A stretch of DNA of 44,751 bases from Akkermansiaceae bacterium (lineage in GTDB: Bacteria > Verrucomicrobiota > Verrucomicrobiia > Verrucomicrobiales > Akkermansiaceae). The notes under the pieces are model-generated. The model worked only from the letters and a program-made list of their open reading frames with translations, made no database searches and was not told the DNA's origin. The stretch is from contig CAIKHZ010000187.1 in the NCBI GenBank assembly GCA_903827375.1, positions 1 to 44,751 on the forward strand, given 5' to 3'. Positions 15,400 to 23,977 of the stretch are shown here, in pieces. Every line of letters starts with the position of its first letter. Position 1 is the stretch's first letter. Position numbers and translations under genes: made by a program.

Positions 15400-16608
15400 G
15401 ATGACCCTTGACCAGAGGACCTTGAGGTAACGGGATTCCGGGTAGTTAGAGAGGGTGGGATGGTCGGGGCCGGCACCGGTGCGGTCGAACGTTTGGAGGC
15501 GAAGGTCGCGGCGGTGGGCGGAAGTGATGACGATTCTCTCGAACTCGCCCGCCCCCAACTGCCCGGAACAAGAGCAGGTGACGAAGAGTCCGGAGGGGGC
15601 GACGAGTTGCAGCGCAAGCTTGTTGAGATCGGCGTATTTGGCGACTCCGAGCTCGTCTTCGCGACCGTGGATGAATTTCGGCGGATCGGCGACGACCAAG
15701 TCCCATTTGCGGCCGTTCTCGATCATTGTGCGCAACCAGGTGAACACGTCGGCATGGGTGAATTTGACCTTTGCGGAGTTGAGGTTGGCATTGCGCTTGG
15801 CCATCGCAACGGCGGTCTCATCCAGATCCACTGCGGAGACATCGCTGGCACCGCCGAGAGCCGCAGCAATGGCAAAGCCGCCAGTATAACAACACAAATC
15901 CAGCACGCTTCGGCCGCTCGCCAGCGCGCCAAAGTTTTTCCGGTTGTTGCGTTGGTCGCAGAAGAAACCGGTTTTGTGGCCTTGGCTAAAATCGACCTCG
16001 TAGCGGATCCCGTGTTCGCGGATTTTGACGGAACGCACGTTGTCGGAAACTGCCCCGCCAACCCGTGGAATGCCTTCGACGCGGGCGAGATCGGGGTCCA
16101 CACTGATGATTTGGCGACGGGTCCCGAAGCACTCGTGGAGCAGCGGCAACCACTGCGGCAGGCGCTGCCAAGCGGCAAGGTTGGTGATTTCCACCGAGAG
16201 CACGTCGGCAAACTTGTCGGCGACCATGCCGGGTAGAAAATCCGCGTCGCCATGGATCGCCCGGTACGAATCGGTATCGGCGTCGAGTTTGAGGATCTCG
16301 CGGCGCAGCCCGGCGGCTCGGCGAATGGCCGCAGTGAAAAACGTCTCGTCAACGGGTTCCAACGAGTGGCTGACCACCCGCAATGGCATCCGTGATTTTG
16401 GGTTCCACAGGCCCCAGCCGAATGGGGTACCTTCTTTGCCGAGCACTTGCACCAGCGCGCCGGGCATGGCGTCGCGCGAAACCTCGCCAATCATTTTTGG
16501 CCAGATCGATGGATGGAATGTTTGGTATTTGATTTGAACAGTCGGCACGCCGCAAATCAGGCCGCAGTGAGCCGGCAATGTCGAATCAATTGTCCGAAAT
16601 GGCTTCAT
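15394..16608 (-). CDS. rlmI: Class I SAM-dependent rRNA methyltransferase, RlmI-like
   Basis: The 404-residue protein fits the PUA-plus-methyltransferase layout of RlmI (23S rRNA m5C1962). An N-terminal PUA-like barrel (about 25-100) leads into the family blocks HGDADFLPGMVADKF, EGIPRVGG and VDFSQGHKTGFFCDQRNNR. The Rossmann SAM site has DLCCYTGGFAIAAA and VSAVDLDE. Catalytic motif IV is VVADPPKF, and the motif VI region TCSCSG contributes Cys residues. The enzyme should transfer methyl from SAM to a ribosomal RNA cytosine in the cytoplasm. RlmI versus a close paralogue such as RlmK/L C-terminal domain cannot be fully separated by eye. Confidence 0.88.
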   Translation of the reverse strand: MKPFRTIDSTLPAHCGLICGVPTVQIKYQTFHPSIWPKMIGEVSRDAMPGALVQVLGKEGTPFGWGLWNPKSRMPLRVVSHSLEPVDETFFTAAIRRAAGLRREILKLDADTDSYRAIHGDADFLPGMVADKFADVLSVEITNLAAWQRLPQWLPLLHECFGTRRQIISVDPDLARVEGIPRVGGAVSDNVRSVKIREHGIRYEVDFSQGHKTGFFCDQRNNRKNFGALASGRSVLDLCCYTGGFAIAAALGGASDVSAVDLDETAVAMAKRNANLNSAKVKFTHADVFTWLRTMIENGRKWDLVVADPPKFIHGREDELGVAKYADLNKLALQLVAPSGLFVTCSCSGQLGAGEFERIVITSAHRRDLRLQTFDRTGAGPDHPTLSNYPESRYLKVLWSRVIS

Positions 16609-17130
16609 CCGTCACACATCTGCCATATTGGTGCTGCCAATCAAGGGCATTCATTGCCAAATCGAAAACGATTCTTCAAAGAAATGCCTCCACGTTTCGA
16701 GCCATGTTTTTGTCACCAAATGCGAGGCTGCGAGCCATTGCCAACCGGCCAATCCTGCCAGAGGCCGAATGATCGCGTAGTAGCGTTTCGAGATGTAAGA
16801 GATTCACGGGCTGAAGCATCACCTCCGCTCGAGTCGCTCCGAAAATCCGCTGCCCGACAATTTTACAAAAATCCTTGGCAAAGCGGATTGGAAAGCTATT
16901 TTCGTGCTTGAGGAGTCTTCCCATGATTTTAGTTGTAAACTCCCGCCCCTTACCCAAATTCGTCGAAAACGCGCGGGCCAGAGTCCATTCTTTCTTTCAG
17001 TGTTTACCCATCTCCCCGTTTCCCTCCGCAAACCCTTTTTTCCCGCCCTCCGGTCCGATCACCGGCTCTTTCATTGACCTCACGTCAAAAGCATATCCCT
17101 AACAGTCACCAGTCAAAACCCAAAAAACCC
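16609..17130. other. Intergenic region, no confident gene
   Basis: This 522-nt divergent gap carries promoters for the methyltransferase and the Ig-repeat protein, but none could be assigned confidently. A minus-strand open frame of 93 codons (16676-16957) has no recognised domain and no start context. It is treated as non-coding with low certainty. The part just before 17131 is pyrimidine-rich. Confidence 0.5.
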
Positions 17131-20100
17131 ATGAATTCTTTGCCCAATTCCCGGCACCGCTGTGCCTCATCAATGATCGCCTTGCTCATGTCCCTCGGAC
17201 TCGGCGCAAACACCGCGCTGGCGGCGTTCAATCGGGTGGACAACTTCAACTCCGGCACCACCGGTGCGCAGCTCAGCACGTACAACTCAAAATGGGCGGC
17301 CAACGCCGACTTCAAAATCACCGTTGACCCGCTGAATGCCGCCAACAAAGTGGGCTCGCTGGTCAAAACCGGTGCCGGCAACAACGACGGAACCGCCATC
17401 GACTTTGGCGCGGCCAACTACATCACCGTCGGCAATACGGGCACGGTTTTCTTTCGCGTGATGGTGGGAACCACTGCGGGCACCAATTTCGGTATGTATC
17501 TCGAAAACGGCATTGGAACCGATACCAGCAAGCGTCAAGCAAGCACTTACTACAACACCGCTACCTCCTTTGTTGAACGCGGCGCCTCTTCCAACACGCA
17601 GGTCAACACAACGGGCTTTACCGCCTTGACCAAGAACGTCTGGTACGACTTCTGGTATGTCGCCATCAACACCTCCACCGGCCCGACCTTCAAGGTTTAC
17701 GCCGCCAAGGAAGGCGCAACCCCCATCGCCCAGACCTTGCTGTCCAACACGGCAGGCTCCGTGCAGACCTTCATGAACGGCAGCGTGGGTGTGGTGCTGC
17801 AGGGGCTGATGTTCCTGGAGTCCAGCGGCGGCGGGACCACCGAATTCTATTTCGACGACATCTTCGTGGATCCCACCAACCTGAATCTAACTAACCCGAG
17901 CCAGGTGGCCAGCGCCGACAACTCGACGGTGGCACCTTCCCCAAGCTCTGTGGCGGCGGATGGCAACTCCCCTTCCACGGTTACCGTGACTTTGAAGGAC
18001 AGCAACAGCGCTGCCGTCCCGGGCAAAACCGTGACCTTGACCCAAACCTCCGGGCCGGGATCGCCGATCATCACCACCACCCAGGGCACGACGGATGCTT
18101 CCGGCGTGGCGACCTTCACAGTCAAGTCCTCCAGCGCCGGTGCCGATGTGTTCACCGCCACCGACACCACCGACAGCGTGACCCTGACGGCAACGGCGAC
18201 CGTCACCTTTACGGCAGGCGCGGTGACTGCGGCGCAGTCCACGGTAACAGCCTCATTGCCTTCCCTTCCTCCCGACGGCTCAACCACCTCCACCGTCACG
18301 GTCACCCTGAAGGATGTCAATAGCAGCGGGGTCTCGGGCAAGGCCGTGACCTTGGCTCAAACCTCCGGTCCTGGATCGCCAACCATCACCACCATTCAGG
18401 GAACGACGGATGCTTCCGGCGTGGCGACCTTCACGGTCATGTCCACCACCTCCGGTGCCGATGTGTTCACCGCCACCGACACCACCGACAACGTGACCGT
18501 GAACACAACGGTAACGATTACCTTCACCGTCGGCGCGGTAACTGCGGCGCAATCCACGGTGACGGCCTCGCCGCTTTCCGTTCCTGCTGACGGCTCAACA
18601 GCGTCCACTGTCACGGTCACCCTGAAGGATTCCTCCAGCAACGTGGTCCCGGGCAAGGTCGTGACCTTGGCCCAAACCTCCGGTCCGGGAACAGCGGCCA
18701 TCTCCACCACTCAGGGTACGACGGACAGTTCCGGCGTGGCGACCTTCACGGTCACATCCATAGCGGCCGGTGCAGATGACTTCACCGCCACCGACACCAC
18801 CGATAGCGTGACCGTGGCACTGCCGACCACGGTGACCTTCACGGCAGGCGCGGTGACCGCAGCGCAGTCCATGGTGACGCCTTCGTCGGCGTCCGTTGTT
18901 GCGGACGGCTCAACCACCTCCACAGTCACGGTCACCCTGAAGGATGCCAACAGCAACGGGGTGCCGGGCAAGTCCGTGACCTTGGCCCAAACCTCCGGTC
19001 CCGGAATGCCGACCGTCAACACCACCCAGGGAACGACGGACAGTTCCGGAGTTGCCACTTTCACGGTCAAATCCATTACCGCCGGTGCCGACGTATTCAC
19101 TGCCACCGACACCACCGACAGCGTGACCGTTACGCCAACGGCCACGGTGACGTTCACGGCGGGCGCGGTGAGCGCAGCGCAGTCCACGGTGTCGCCTTCG
19201 CCGTCTTCCATTCCCGCCGACGGCTCAACCACCTCCACCATTGCGGTCACTCTGAACGATGCCAACAGCAACCCCGTCGCGGGCAAAACCGTCACACTCG
19301 CATCCAACCGGGGCCCAACCGACACGGTTTCAGCGACCTCGGGAGCGTCTAACAGCTCAGGCGTGGTGACCTTCACTGTGAAATCCTCAACCACCGGTAC
19401 GCCGACCTTCACCGCCACCGACACCACCGACAGCGTCACCGTGAACCAAACGACCACGGTCACCTTCACGATCCCGCCCCTGGTGGCCATTGCCGGTGTT
19501 GACAAGGGCGTCACCCCGGCCACTCCCTCGGTGACCATCGGCGGCAGCCCGAGCGCCACCGGTGGCGTGCCTCCCTACAACTACAATTGGTCACCCACCA
19601 CCGACCTGGATAACCCGAACTCGGCCAATCCCACCGCTTCGCCCACCACCACCACCGCCTACATCCTGACGGTAACCGACTCGGCTCCGACACCGGCGAC
19701 AGCGATCAGTTCTCCGGTGACCGTCACCTTCACAATCCCGCCTCTGGTGGCCAATGCCGGTATCGACGAGACCGTCACCCCGGATACCCCATCGGTGACC
19801 ATCGGCGGCAGCCCGGCCGTCATCGGTGGCGTGCCTCCCTATACCTACAGTTGGTCACCGACCGACGGCCTGGATAACCCGAACTCGGCCAATCCCAGCG
19901 CCACTCCCGGTCAAACGAGAACCTACACCCTGACCGTGACCGACTCCGCCACCCCGACAGCAGTGACCTCGACCGACTCAGTGCTGGTGACCTACACCGC
20001 ACCGTCGGGGTTCAGCCTAGTGGAAAACTTCAACACCGGCACCACCGGTACGCAGCTCAGCATGTACAACCCGAAGTGGGCGGCCAACCCCGACTTCACG

Positions 20101-21153
20101 GTCGCCGTTGACCCGCAGAATCCCGCCAACATGGTGGGCTCGATGGTCAAAACCGCTGTCGGCAACAACGATGGAACCGCCATCGACTTTGGCGCGGCCA
20201 ACTACATCACCGTCGGCAATAAGGGCACGGTTTTCTTTCGTGCGATGGTGGGAACCACTGCGAGCACCAATTTCGGCATGTATCTTGAAAACGATATATC
20301 AACCGACACCAGCAAGCGTCAAGCGTCCGTGTACTATCAGGGTTCCTTGAATGAACGCGGCGGCTCGTCCAACTCGCCGGTCACCACATCTAACTTTACC
20401 TCCATGACTAGAAACGTCTGGTACGACTTCTGGTATGTCGCCTCCAACACCCCCTCCGGCCCGACCTTCAAGGTTTACGCCGCCAAGGAAGGTGCCTCCC
20501 CCATCGCCCAGACCTTGCTGTCCAACGCGATCGGCCCAGTGCAGACCTTCATGAACAGCAGCGTGGGCGTGATGCTGAAGGGACTGATGTTCCTGGAGTC
20601 CAGCGGCGGCGGAACCACCGAGTTTTATTTCGACGACATCTACGTGGATCCCACAGGCCAGAATCTAACCAATCCGATTGCCGTCGTTGCCCCTTACAAC
20701 GCCTGGGCACAGACCAACATCACCGCGATCAATTCAACAGCCGACGCCACCGCCACCGGCGACCCCGACGGCGACGGGGTTACCAACCTAGCCGAATTCG
20801 CGTTCCACGGCGATCCGCTGAACGGAGCGAACACCGGCTACCAGGTCAGCGCCATCGAGGACACCGACAGCGACGCCCTGAAGGAACTAACGCTCACCCT
20901 GGCGGTGCGCAACGGTTCCGGTTCGCCCATCTTCACCGGCTCGCCCTCGCCGACTGCCACCGTGGACGACATCACGTACACCATCGAAGGGTCGTTGGAC
21001 TTGAATTTCCCTAACAGCGTAGTCACTGAAACCGCTGCGCCCACCGGCCTGCCCGCCTTGCCCACCGGTTGGGAATACCGCCGATTCCGCCTGGACGCCT
21101 CCAATGGACTCCCCGGCAAAGGTTTCCTCCGCGCCAAAATCACCCAGCCGTAG
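17131..21153 (+). CDS. Giant secreted Ig-repeat (Big_1/invasin-type) protein with duplicated terminal modules
   Basis: ATG 17131 gives 1340 residues with a signal peptide ending near ALA-AF (residue 32). The order is as follows. First, a LamG/jelly-roll-like beta domain (about 35-256) with repeated 'VWYDFWYVA' and 'TEFYFDDIFVDPT' elements. Second, five Big_1-type Ig repeats of about 105 residues (263-783; each has VTVTLKD, PGKxVTLAQTSGPG, TTDASGVATFTV, ATDTTDSVTV). Third, two PKD-like domains (VTIGGSP, GGVPPYTYSWSP, TLTVTDSA). Fourth, a second copy of the first beta domain (about 965-1183). Fifth, a C-terminal module starting DPDGDGVTNLAEFAFHGDP, a calcium-loop element common at the ends of secreted proteins in this phylum. 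Likely role: adhesion or surface polymer binding. No PEP-CTERM or other anchor is seen at the end. Confidence 0.85.
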   Translation: MNSLPNSRHRCASSMIALLMSLGLGANTALAAFNRVDNFNSGTTGAQLSTYNSKWAANADFKITVDPLNAANKVGSLVKTGAGNNDGTAIDFGAANYITVGNTGTVFFRVMVGTTAGTNFGMYLENGIGTDTSKRQASTYYNTATSFVERGASSNTQVNTTGFTALTKNVWYDFWYVAINTSTGPTFKVYAAKEGATPIAQTLLSNTAGSVQTFMNGSVGVVLQGLMFLESSGGGTTEFYFDDIFVDPTNLNLTNPSQVASADNSTVAPSPSSVAADGNSPSTVTVTLKDSNSAAVPGKTVTLTQTSGPGSPIITTTQGTTDASGVATFTVKSSSAGADVFTATDTTDSVTLTATATVTFTAGAVTAAQSTVTASLPSLPPDGSTTSTVTVTLKDVNSSGVSGKAVTLAQTSGPGSPTITTIQGTTDASGVATFTVMSTTSGADVFTATDTTDNVTVNTTVTITFTVGAVTAAQSTVTASPLSVPADGSTASTVTVTLKDSSSNVVPGKVVTLAQTSGPGTAAISTTQGTTDSSGVATFTVTSIAAGADDFTATDTTDSVTVALPTTVTFTAGAVTAAQSMVTPSSASVVADGSTTSTVTVTLKDANSNGVPGKSVTLAQTSGPGMPTVNTTQGTTDSSGVATFTVKSITAGADVFTATDTTDSVTVTPTATVTFTAGAVSAAQSTVSPSPSSIPADGSTTSTIAVTLNDANSNPVAGKTVTLASNRGPTDTVSATSGASNSSGVVTFTVKSSTTGTPTFTATDTTDSVTVNQTTTVTFTIPPLVAIAGVDKGVTPATPSVTIGGSPSATGGVPPYNYNWSPTTDLDNPNSANPTASPTTTTAYILTVTDSAPTPATAISSPVTVTFTIPPLVANAGIDETVTPDTPSVTIGGSPAVIGGVPPYTYSWSPTDGLDNPNSANPSATPGQTRTYTLTVTDSATPTAVTSTDSVLVTYTAPSGFSLVENFNTGTTGTQLSMYNPKWAANPDFTVAVDPQNPANMVGSMVKTAVGNNDGTAIDFGAANYITVGNKGTVFFRAMVGTTASTNFGMYLENDISTDTSKRQASVYYQGSLNERGGSSNSPVTTSNFTSMTRNVWYDFWYVASNTPSGPTFKVYAAKEGASPIAQTLLSNAIGPVQTFMNSSVGVMLKGLMFLESSGGGTTEFYFDDIYVDPTGQNLTNPIAVVAPYNAWAQTNITAINSTADATATGDPDGDGVTNLAEFAFHGDPLNGANTGYQVSAIEDTDSDALKELTLTLAVRNGSGSPIFTGSPSPTATVDDITYTIEGSLDLNFPNSVVTETAAPTGLPALPTGWEYRRFRLDASNGLPGKGFLRAKITQP
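17242..17898 (+). repeat. Long internal duplication, copy 1 (beta-domain module)
   Basis: This 657-nt block encodes the N-terminal beta domain and is highly similar at the DNA level to 20026-20676, with long identical runs and a two-codon length difference. Nearly identical synonymous codons over most of the block point to recent duplication or gene conversion rather than ancient domain repetition. Confidence 0.85.
17919..19485 (+). repeat. Five tandem Big_1 Ig-repeat units of about 315 bp
   Basis: Units begin near 17919, 18221, 18538, 18853 and 19168. Most start with a sequence encoding VTAAQSTVT and share blocks encoding TTDSSGVATFTV and ATDTTDSVTV. Units 1-4 are closely alike; unit 5 is more divergent in its middle (SNRGPTDTVSATSG). 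The array leads into two PKD-like repeats (about 19486-20005). Confidence 0.85.
20026..20676 (+). repeat. Long internal duplication, copy 2 (beta-domain module)
   Basis: Second copy of the block at 17242-17898, about 2.78 kb downstream in the same gene and orientation. The pair sandwiches the Ig and PKD arrays and could recombine to delete or invert-copy the intervening region. Confidence 0.85.
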
Positions 21154-21486
21154 TAAGGATCGAGGATTGTGGATAGAAGTTTGGGGTCCTTCAAGTTTGC
21201 AATTCAGATTGATAGAAGTCATGTCCGCAAGCCGCCTCATTCACTTCTTAACCTTTTCATTTTCCGCATCCAACGCCCGCTCCTGTGCAGCAAGAGTCCG
21301 CCGCTCCTTGGCGTCGCGCAGCAGACGGTGGACCAGCGAACTGACGCAAGTGCTGCCGCCAACGATGGCTGCCGCACACCTGCTCCAGTCGGCACCAAAA
21401 CGACGGATAGTCGTCATTGCTCGGAAAAATGCACTTTCAGCCGTGCCCGTGCGGCATGAGGTGACCACTTCACCCGGGATCGGCCG
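21154..21486. other. Intergenic region, no confident gene
   Basis: A minus-strand frame of 75 codons (21241-21468) ends in a charged segment (DAKERRTLAAQERALDAE) and could be a small gene or decayed remnant. I recognise no family and see no ribosome binding site. No clear terminator follows the Ig-repeat gene. Confidence 0.4.
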
Positions 21487-22344
21487 TCACAACCCTTGCC
21501 AGAGCAATTTTTGCCGCAGCGCTTGATAAAACGAGCGGTCCTCCAGCAGCAATAGATGCAGCGATCTGCTGGATTTTCTCACTTTGATGCGGTCGCCACT
21601 CTCGATGCGGGTCGAGTCACGCCCGTCGGCAGTAAAGAGCATCGGCCCGCTATCGGCAGCCTCCGGCGCAATCTCCACCTCCGCATCGTCGGCCAATACC
21701 AATGAGCGCTGGCTGAGGCTGTGCGGACAAATGGGCGTGATGACAAACACCGCCGCCGCCGGTTCAATGAGCGGGCCACCGGCCGAGAGCGAATAGGCGG
21801 TGGAGCCCGTCGGCGTGGCCACGACCAAGCCGTCGGCGCGATAGTGATTGAGCAGTTCGCCGTTGACGCTGGCCCGCACCGCCACCAGGCGACCGGTCTC
21901 GCCGCGGGCGAGGGCCACTTCATTGAGCGCGACGAATGACAGCCCCACTCTCTCGCCGTGGAAAATCGTCGCCTCCAGCAACGAGCGCACGCTGGTGGTG
22001 AAGCGGCCCTCGCTGACGGCGGCGGCGAAGCCATCCACTTCGGCATCCGTGCAACTGGTGAGAAACCCGAGGCGGCCAATGTTGATGCCGGCCACCGGCT
22101 TGGAAAAATCCCCTAGCCGGGAAACCGCGTCAAGCATTGTCCCATCGCCGCCGAGCACCGCCGCCAAATCAACGCATGTGGCAAACTCACAGGCCGGAAT
22201 GCCCCCGGCTTCCCCGGCCATGGTGGCGGTTTGCAGGTCCAGCACGCAGCGGCAGCCACGCGCCTCCAGCGCCGCTTGCAGAGCACGCAAGGCATGCAGC
22301 GCTCCAGCCATCTTTGGGTTTGCTAGAATTCCGACGGTCAGCAT
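21487..22344 (-). CDS. nadK: NAD kinase
   Basis: The enzyme phosphorylates NAD to NADP in the cytoplasm. The 285-residue product has every family hallmark: GGDGTMLDAV (the GGDG nucleotide loop), GINIGRLGFLT, FVALNEVALARG (NE motif), and the NAD-site block YRADGLVVATPTGSTAYSLS with AGGPL. ATG 22344 (MLTVGILANPK) is chosen because the fold begins with this first strand; an upstream ATG at 22422 would add 26 residues with no family support. The DUF309 gene lies 77 nt upstream on the same strand, so a two-gene operon is possible. Confidence 0.95.
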   Translation of the reverse strand: MLTVGILANPKMAGALHALRALQAALEARGCRCVLDLQTATMAGEAGGIPACEFATCVDLAAVLGGDGTMLDAVSRLGDFSKPVAGINIGRLGFLTSCTDAEVDGFAAAVSEGRFTTSVRSLLEATIFHGERVGLSFVALNEVALARGETGRLVAVRASVNGELLNHYRADGLVVATPTGSTAYSLSAGGPLIEPAAAVFVITPICPHSLSQRSLVLADDAEVEIAPEAADSGPMLFTADGRDSTRIESGDRIKVRKSSRSLHLLLLEDRSFYQALRQKLLWQGL

Positions 22345-22421
22345 CGCGCCCCAATCAACAGCTTGACCCGCGCCTTGGCAAGCACGATGCATCCGGCACT
22401 GTGACCGTCGATGCCCGTGCA

Positions 22422-22802
22422 TTACTGGCCGTCGGGATGACTCCTCTGCGTCTTCATTTCCGGTGCCGCGTGTGTGGCCAGCGGATTGAGAAGAAACTGG
22501 CCTTGTTCCAACCGTTGCTGCCAGTCTGAAATCATCGCCAGGACCGCCACCAGATTGAGCTGCTCGTGGATTCCTGGATACTTTTCCAAGTTCGTTCGCG
22601 CCAGCTTGAACAGGGCAGCAGACGGCCGCAGCCGACTCTTTTGCAGATGCACAAAAGCTCCAGCCAATTGGATGAGACCCTTGTAAAAATCACCGTTCGC
22701 GCCGTGACGGTCGGCCAGCCAAATGTCCTCCAGCACATCGTGCGCCTCGTAAAACATCTGCCGGTTGAAGCAGTCAAAAAAACCGAGGTAATGCGCATCC
22801 AT
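22422..22802 (-). CDS. DUF309 family protein
   Basis: The all-helical protein contains the DUF309 signature FYEAHDVLEDIWLADR followed by FYKGLIQLAGAFVHLQK and a lysine/leucine-rich helix (ALFKLARTNLEKYPG). ATG 22802 is preferred: AGGG lies 7 nt upstream on the coding strand and the core motif normally sits close to the N-terminus. ATG 22859 (adding 19 residues) is possible. The function of DUF309 is unknown; the EAHxVLE motif suggests a small metal or ligand site within a helix bundle. It lies directly upstream of nadK. Confidence 0.82.
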   Translation of the reverse strand: MDAHYLGFFDCFNRQMFYEAHDVLEDIWLADRHGANGDFYKGLIQLAGAFVHLQKSRLRPSAALFKLARTNLEKYPGIHEQLNLVAVLAMISDWQQRLEQGQFLLNPLATHAAPEMKTQRSHPDGQ

Positions 22803-23173
22803 CTCCTGTCCCTGGAAGGATGCAATCATCGCGGCTATTCGGGTGCTCTTGTGACTCATAAGGGTCGTCTGGCCTGGATCTGGGAACCATGGACTGGCAG
22901 CAGAACAATCATGGACCACGCCGTGACCGCCTCAAATTCAAGTTTCCTCTCTTCGAAGATAGATACTTGCTTGGTGGCCATGCCCGAAGGTGATTGGCTC
23001 AGCGGCTCAATGTCAAGTTTGGCGACGTGTCAGCGGCGGATAATTCCTGTCACAAATGCAGTCGCCGACCGGTCTCCCGCCCTGCTAATGACAATTTGTC
23101 TGTCACTCTGTCCAATTGGCACTCTGTGTGATTGGCTTTGCCTCGGGGCGGGTGTCGTGGCAGGGTGGCTCGG
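22803..23173. other. Divergent promoter region, no gene
   Basis: Separates the DUF309 gene from the amidase gene. It contains the short dyad GACAATTTGTC at 23090-23100 and TGTCA repeats close by, about 75 nt before the amidase start. No RNA gene or clear -35/-10 pair was recognised. Confidence 0.45.
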
Positions 23174-23947
23174 ATGACACGTTTGCTTTATCCATTTTCA
23201 GGGCTTGGTGCGCTGGTCCTGTTGGGGTCCTGTTCGATGCTGCCGGAGGGGACTGGGGAGGGGCTGGAGCGGACTGAGGGGAGGCCGGTGGTGGCAGCTG
23301 TGGGTCGCGATTACTGGGGGCACCGAGCGGGGCCGCGAGGGTTTAAGACGATTATATTAGATGCGGGGCATGGCGGCAAGGATTCCGGAGCTCCGAGCAA
23401 ATCCACCGGGCTGCTGGAAAAAAATCTCACTTTGGACGTGGCGAAGCGGCTTCGCACGGAGTTGGCAAAGGATTTTCATGTGATCCTGATGCGAAGCGAC
23501 GATACCTTTGTAGAACTCGACGAGCGGGTAGCGCGCGCCAATCGTCAGGGCGACGCGGTGCTAGTGAGTATTCATTTTAACAGCGGTCCAGGGTATTTGC
23601 GCGGCCCGGAAACTTACTTTTGGCGGGTCGATAGCCACGGCCTGGCGCTGCGCCTCCAACGCGCCCTGACCCAGATGTGCCCTGGGCCAATGACCAATCG
23701 CGGGTTGGTTCGCCGCCGTCTGCGCCTCACCCGCAACCCAGAAATCCCATGCGTGCTGGTGGAAGGTGGCTACCTCAGCAACACCGCTGAGGCCCGCCTT
23801 CTGAGTAAACCCGCCTACCGCCAGTGCCTGACCATCGCCATTGCCTCAGCGATCCGCAGCCAAGCGGCCCTCGGCGATTCCGGCACCGGCCCGCTGCCAC
23901 CGCCGCTGACGGCCCCGCCGAGTCGAGCTAGCGACCGGCGGGAATGA
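23174..23947 (+). CDS. N-acetylmuramoyl-L-alanine amidase (Amidase_3), lipoprotein
   Basis: The enzyme cleaves the amide bond between N-acetylmuramic acid and L-alanine in peptidoglycan. ATG 23174 gives a lipoprotein signal with LLGSC (Cys20), so it is anchored to an envelope membrane. The Amidase_3 domain shows zinc ligands in ILDAGHGGKDSGA (His), a Glu in GLLEKNLTLDVAKRL, SIHFNS (His), and catalytic Glu in VLVEGGYLSN. The C-terminus is Pro-rich and probably disordered. The upstream TTG at 23132 in the same frame is rejected because it would precede the signal peptide by 14 residues. Confidence 0.93.
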   Translation: MTRLLYPFSGLGALVLLGSCSMLPEGTGEGLERTEGRPVVAAVGRDYWGHRAGPRGFKTIILDAGHGGKDSGAPSKSTGLLEKNLTLDVAKRLRTELAKDFHVILMRSDDTFVELDERVARANRQGDAVLVSIHFNSGPGYLRGPETYFWRVDSHGLALRLQRALTQMCPGPMTNRGLVRRRLRLTRNPEIPCVLVEGGYLSNTAEARLLSKPAYRQCLTIAIASAIRSQAALGDSGTGPLPPPLTAPPSRASDRRE

Positions 23948-23977
23948 GAGGGGACGGGAGTTGTTAGGGTTTAGGAT

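Noticed and set aside
16676-16957. 93-codon minus-strand frame in the gap before the Ig-repeat gene
   Set aside because: No recognisable domain, no ribosome binding site, and length not unusual for chance in this less GC-rich stretch.
18711-19559. 282-codon minus-strand frame with regular Val/Thr repeats
   Set aside because: Antisense shadow of the tandem Ig repeats; its apparent repeats mirror the 315-bp DNA repeat.
23090-23100. GACAATTTGTC dyad, and nearby TTGGCACTC resembling half of a CIRCE element
   Set aside because: The dyad is short and could be chance; there is no second CIRCE half (GAGTGCTAA) at the required spacing.
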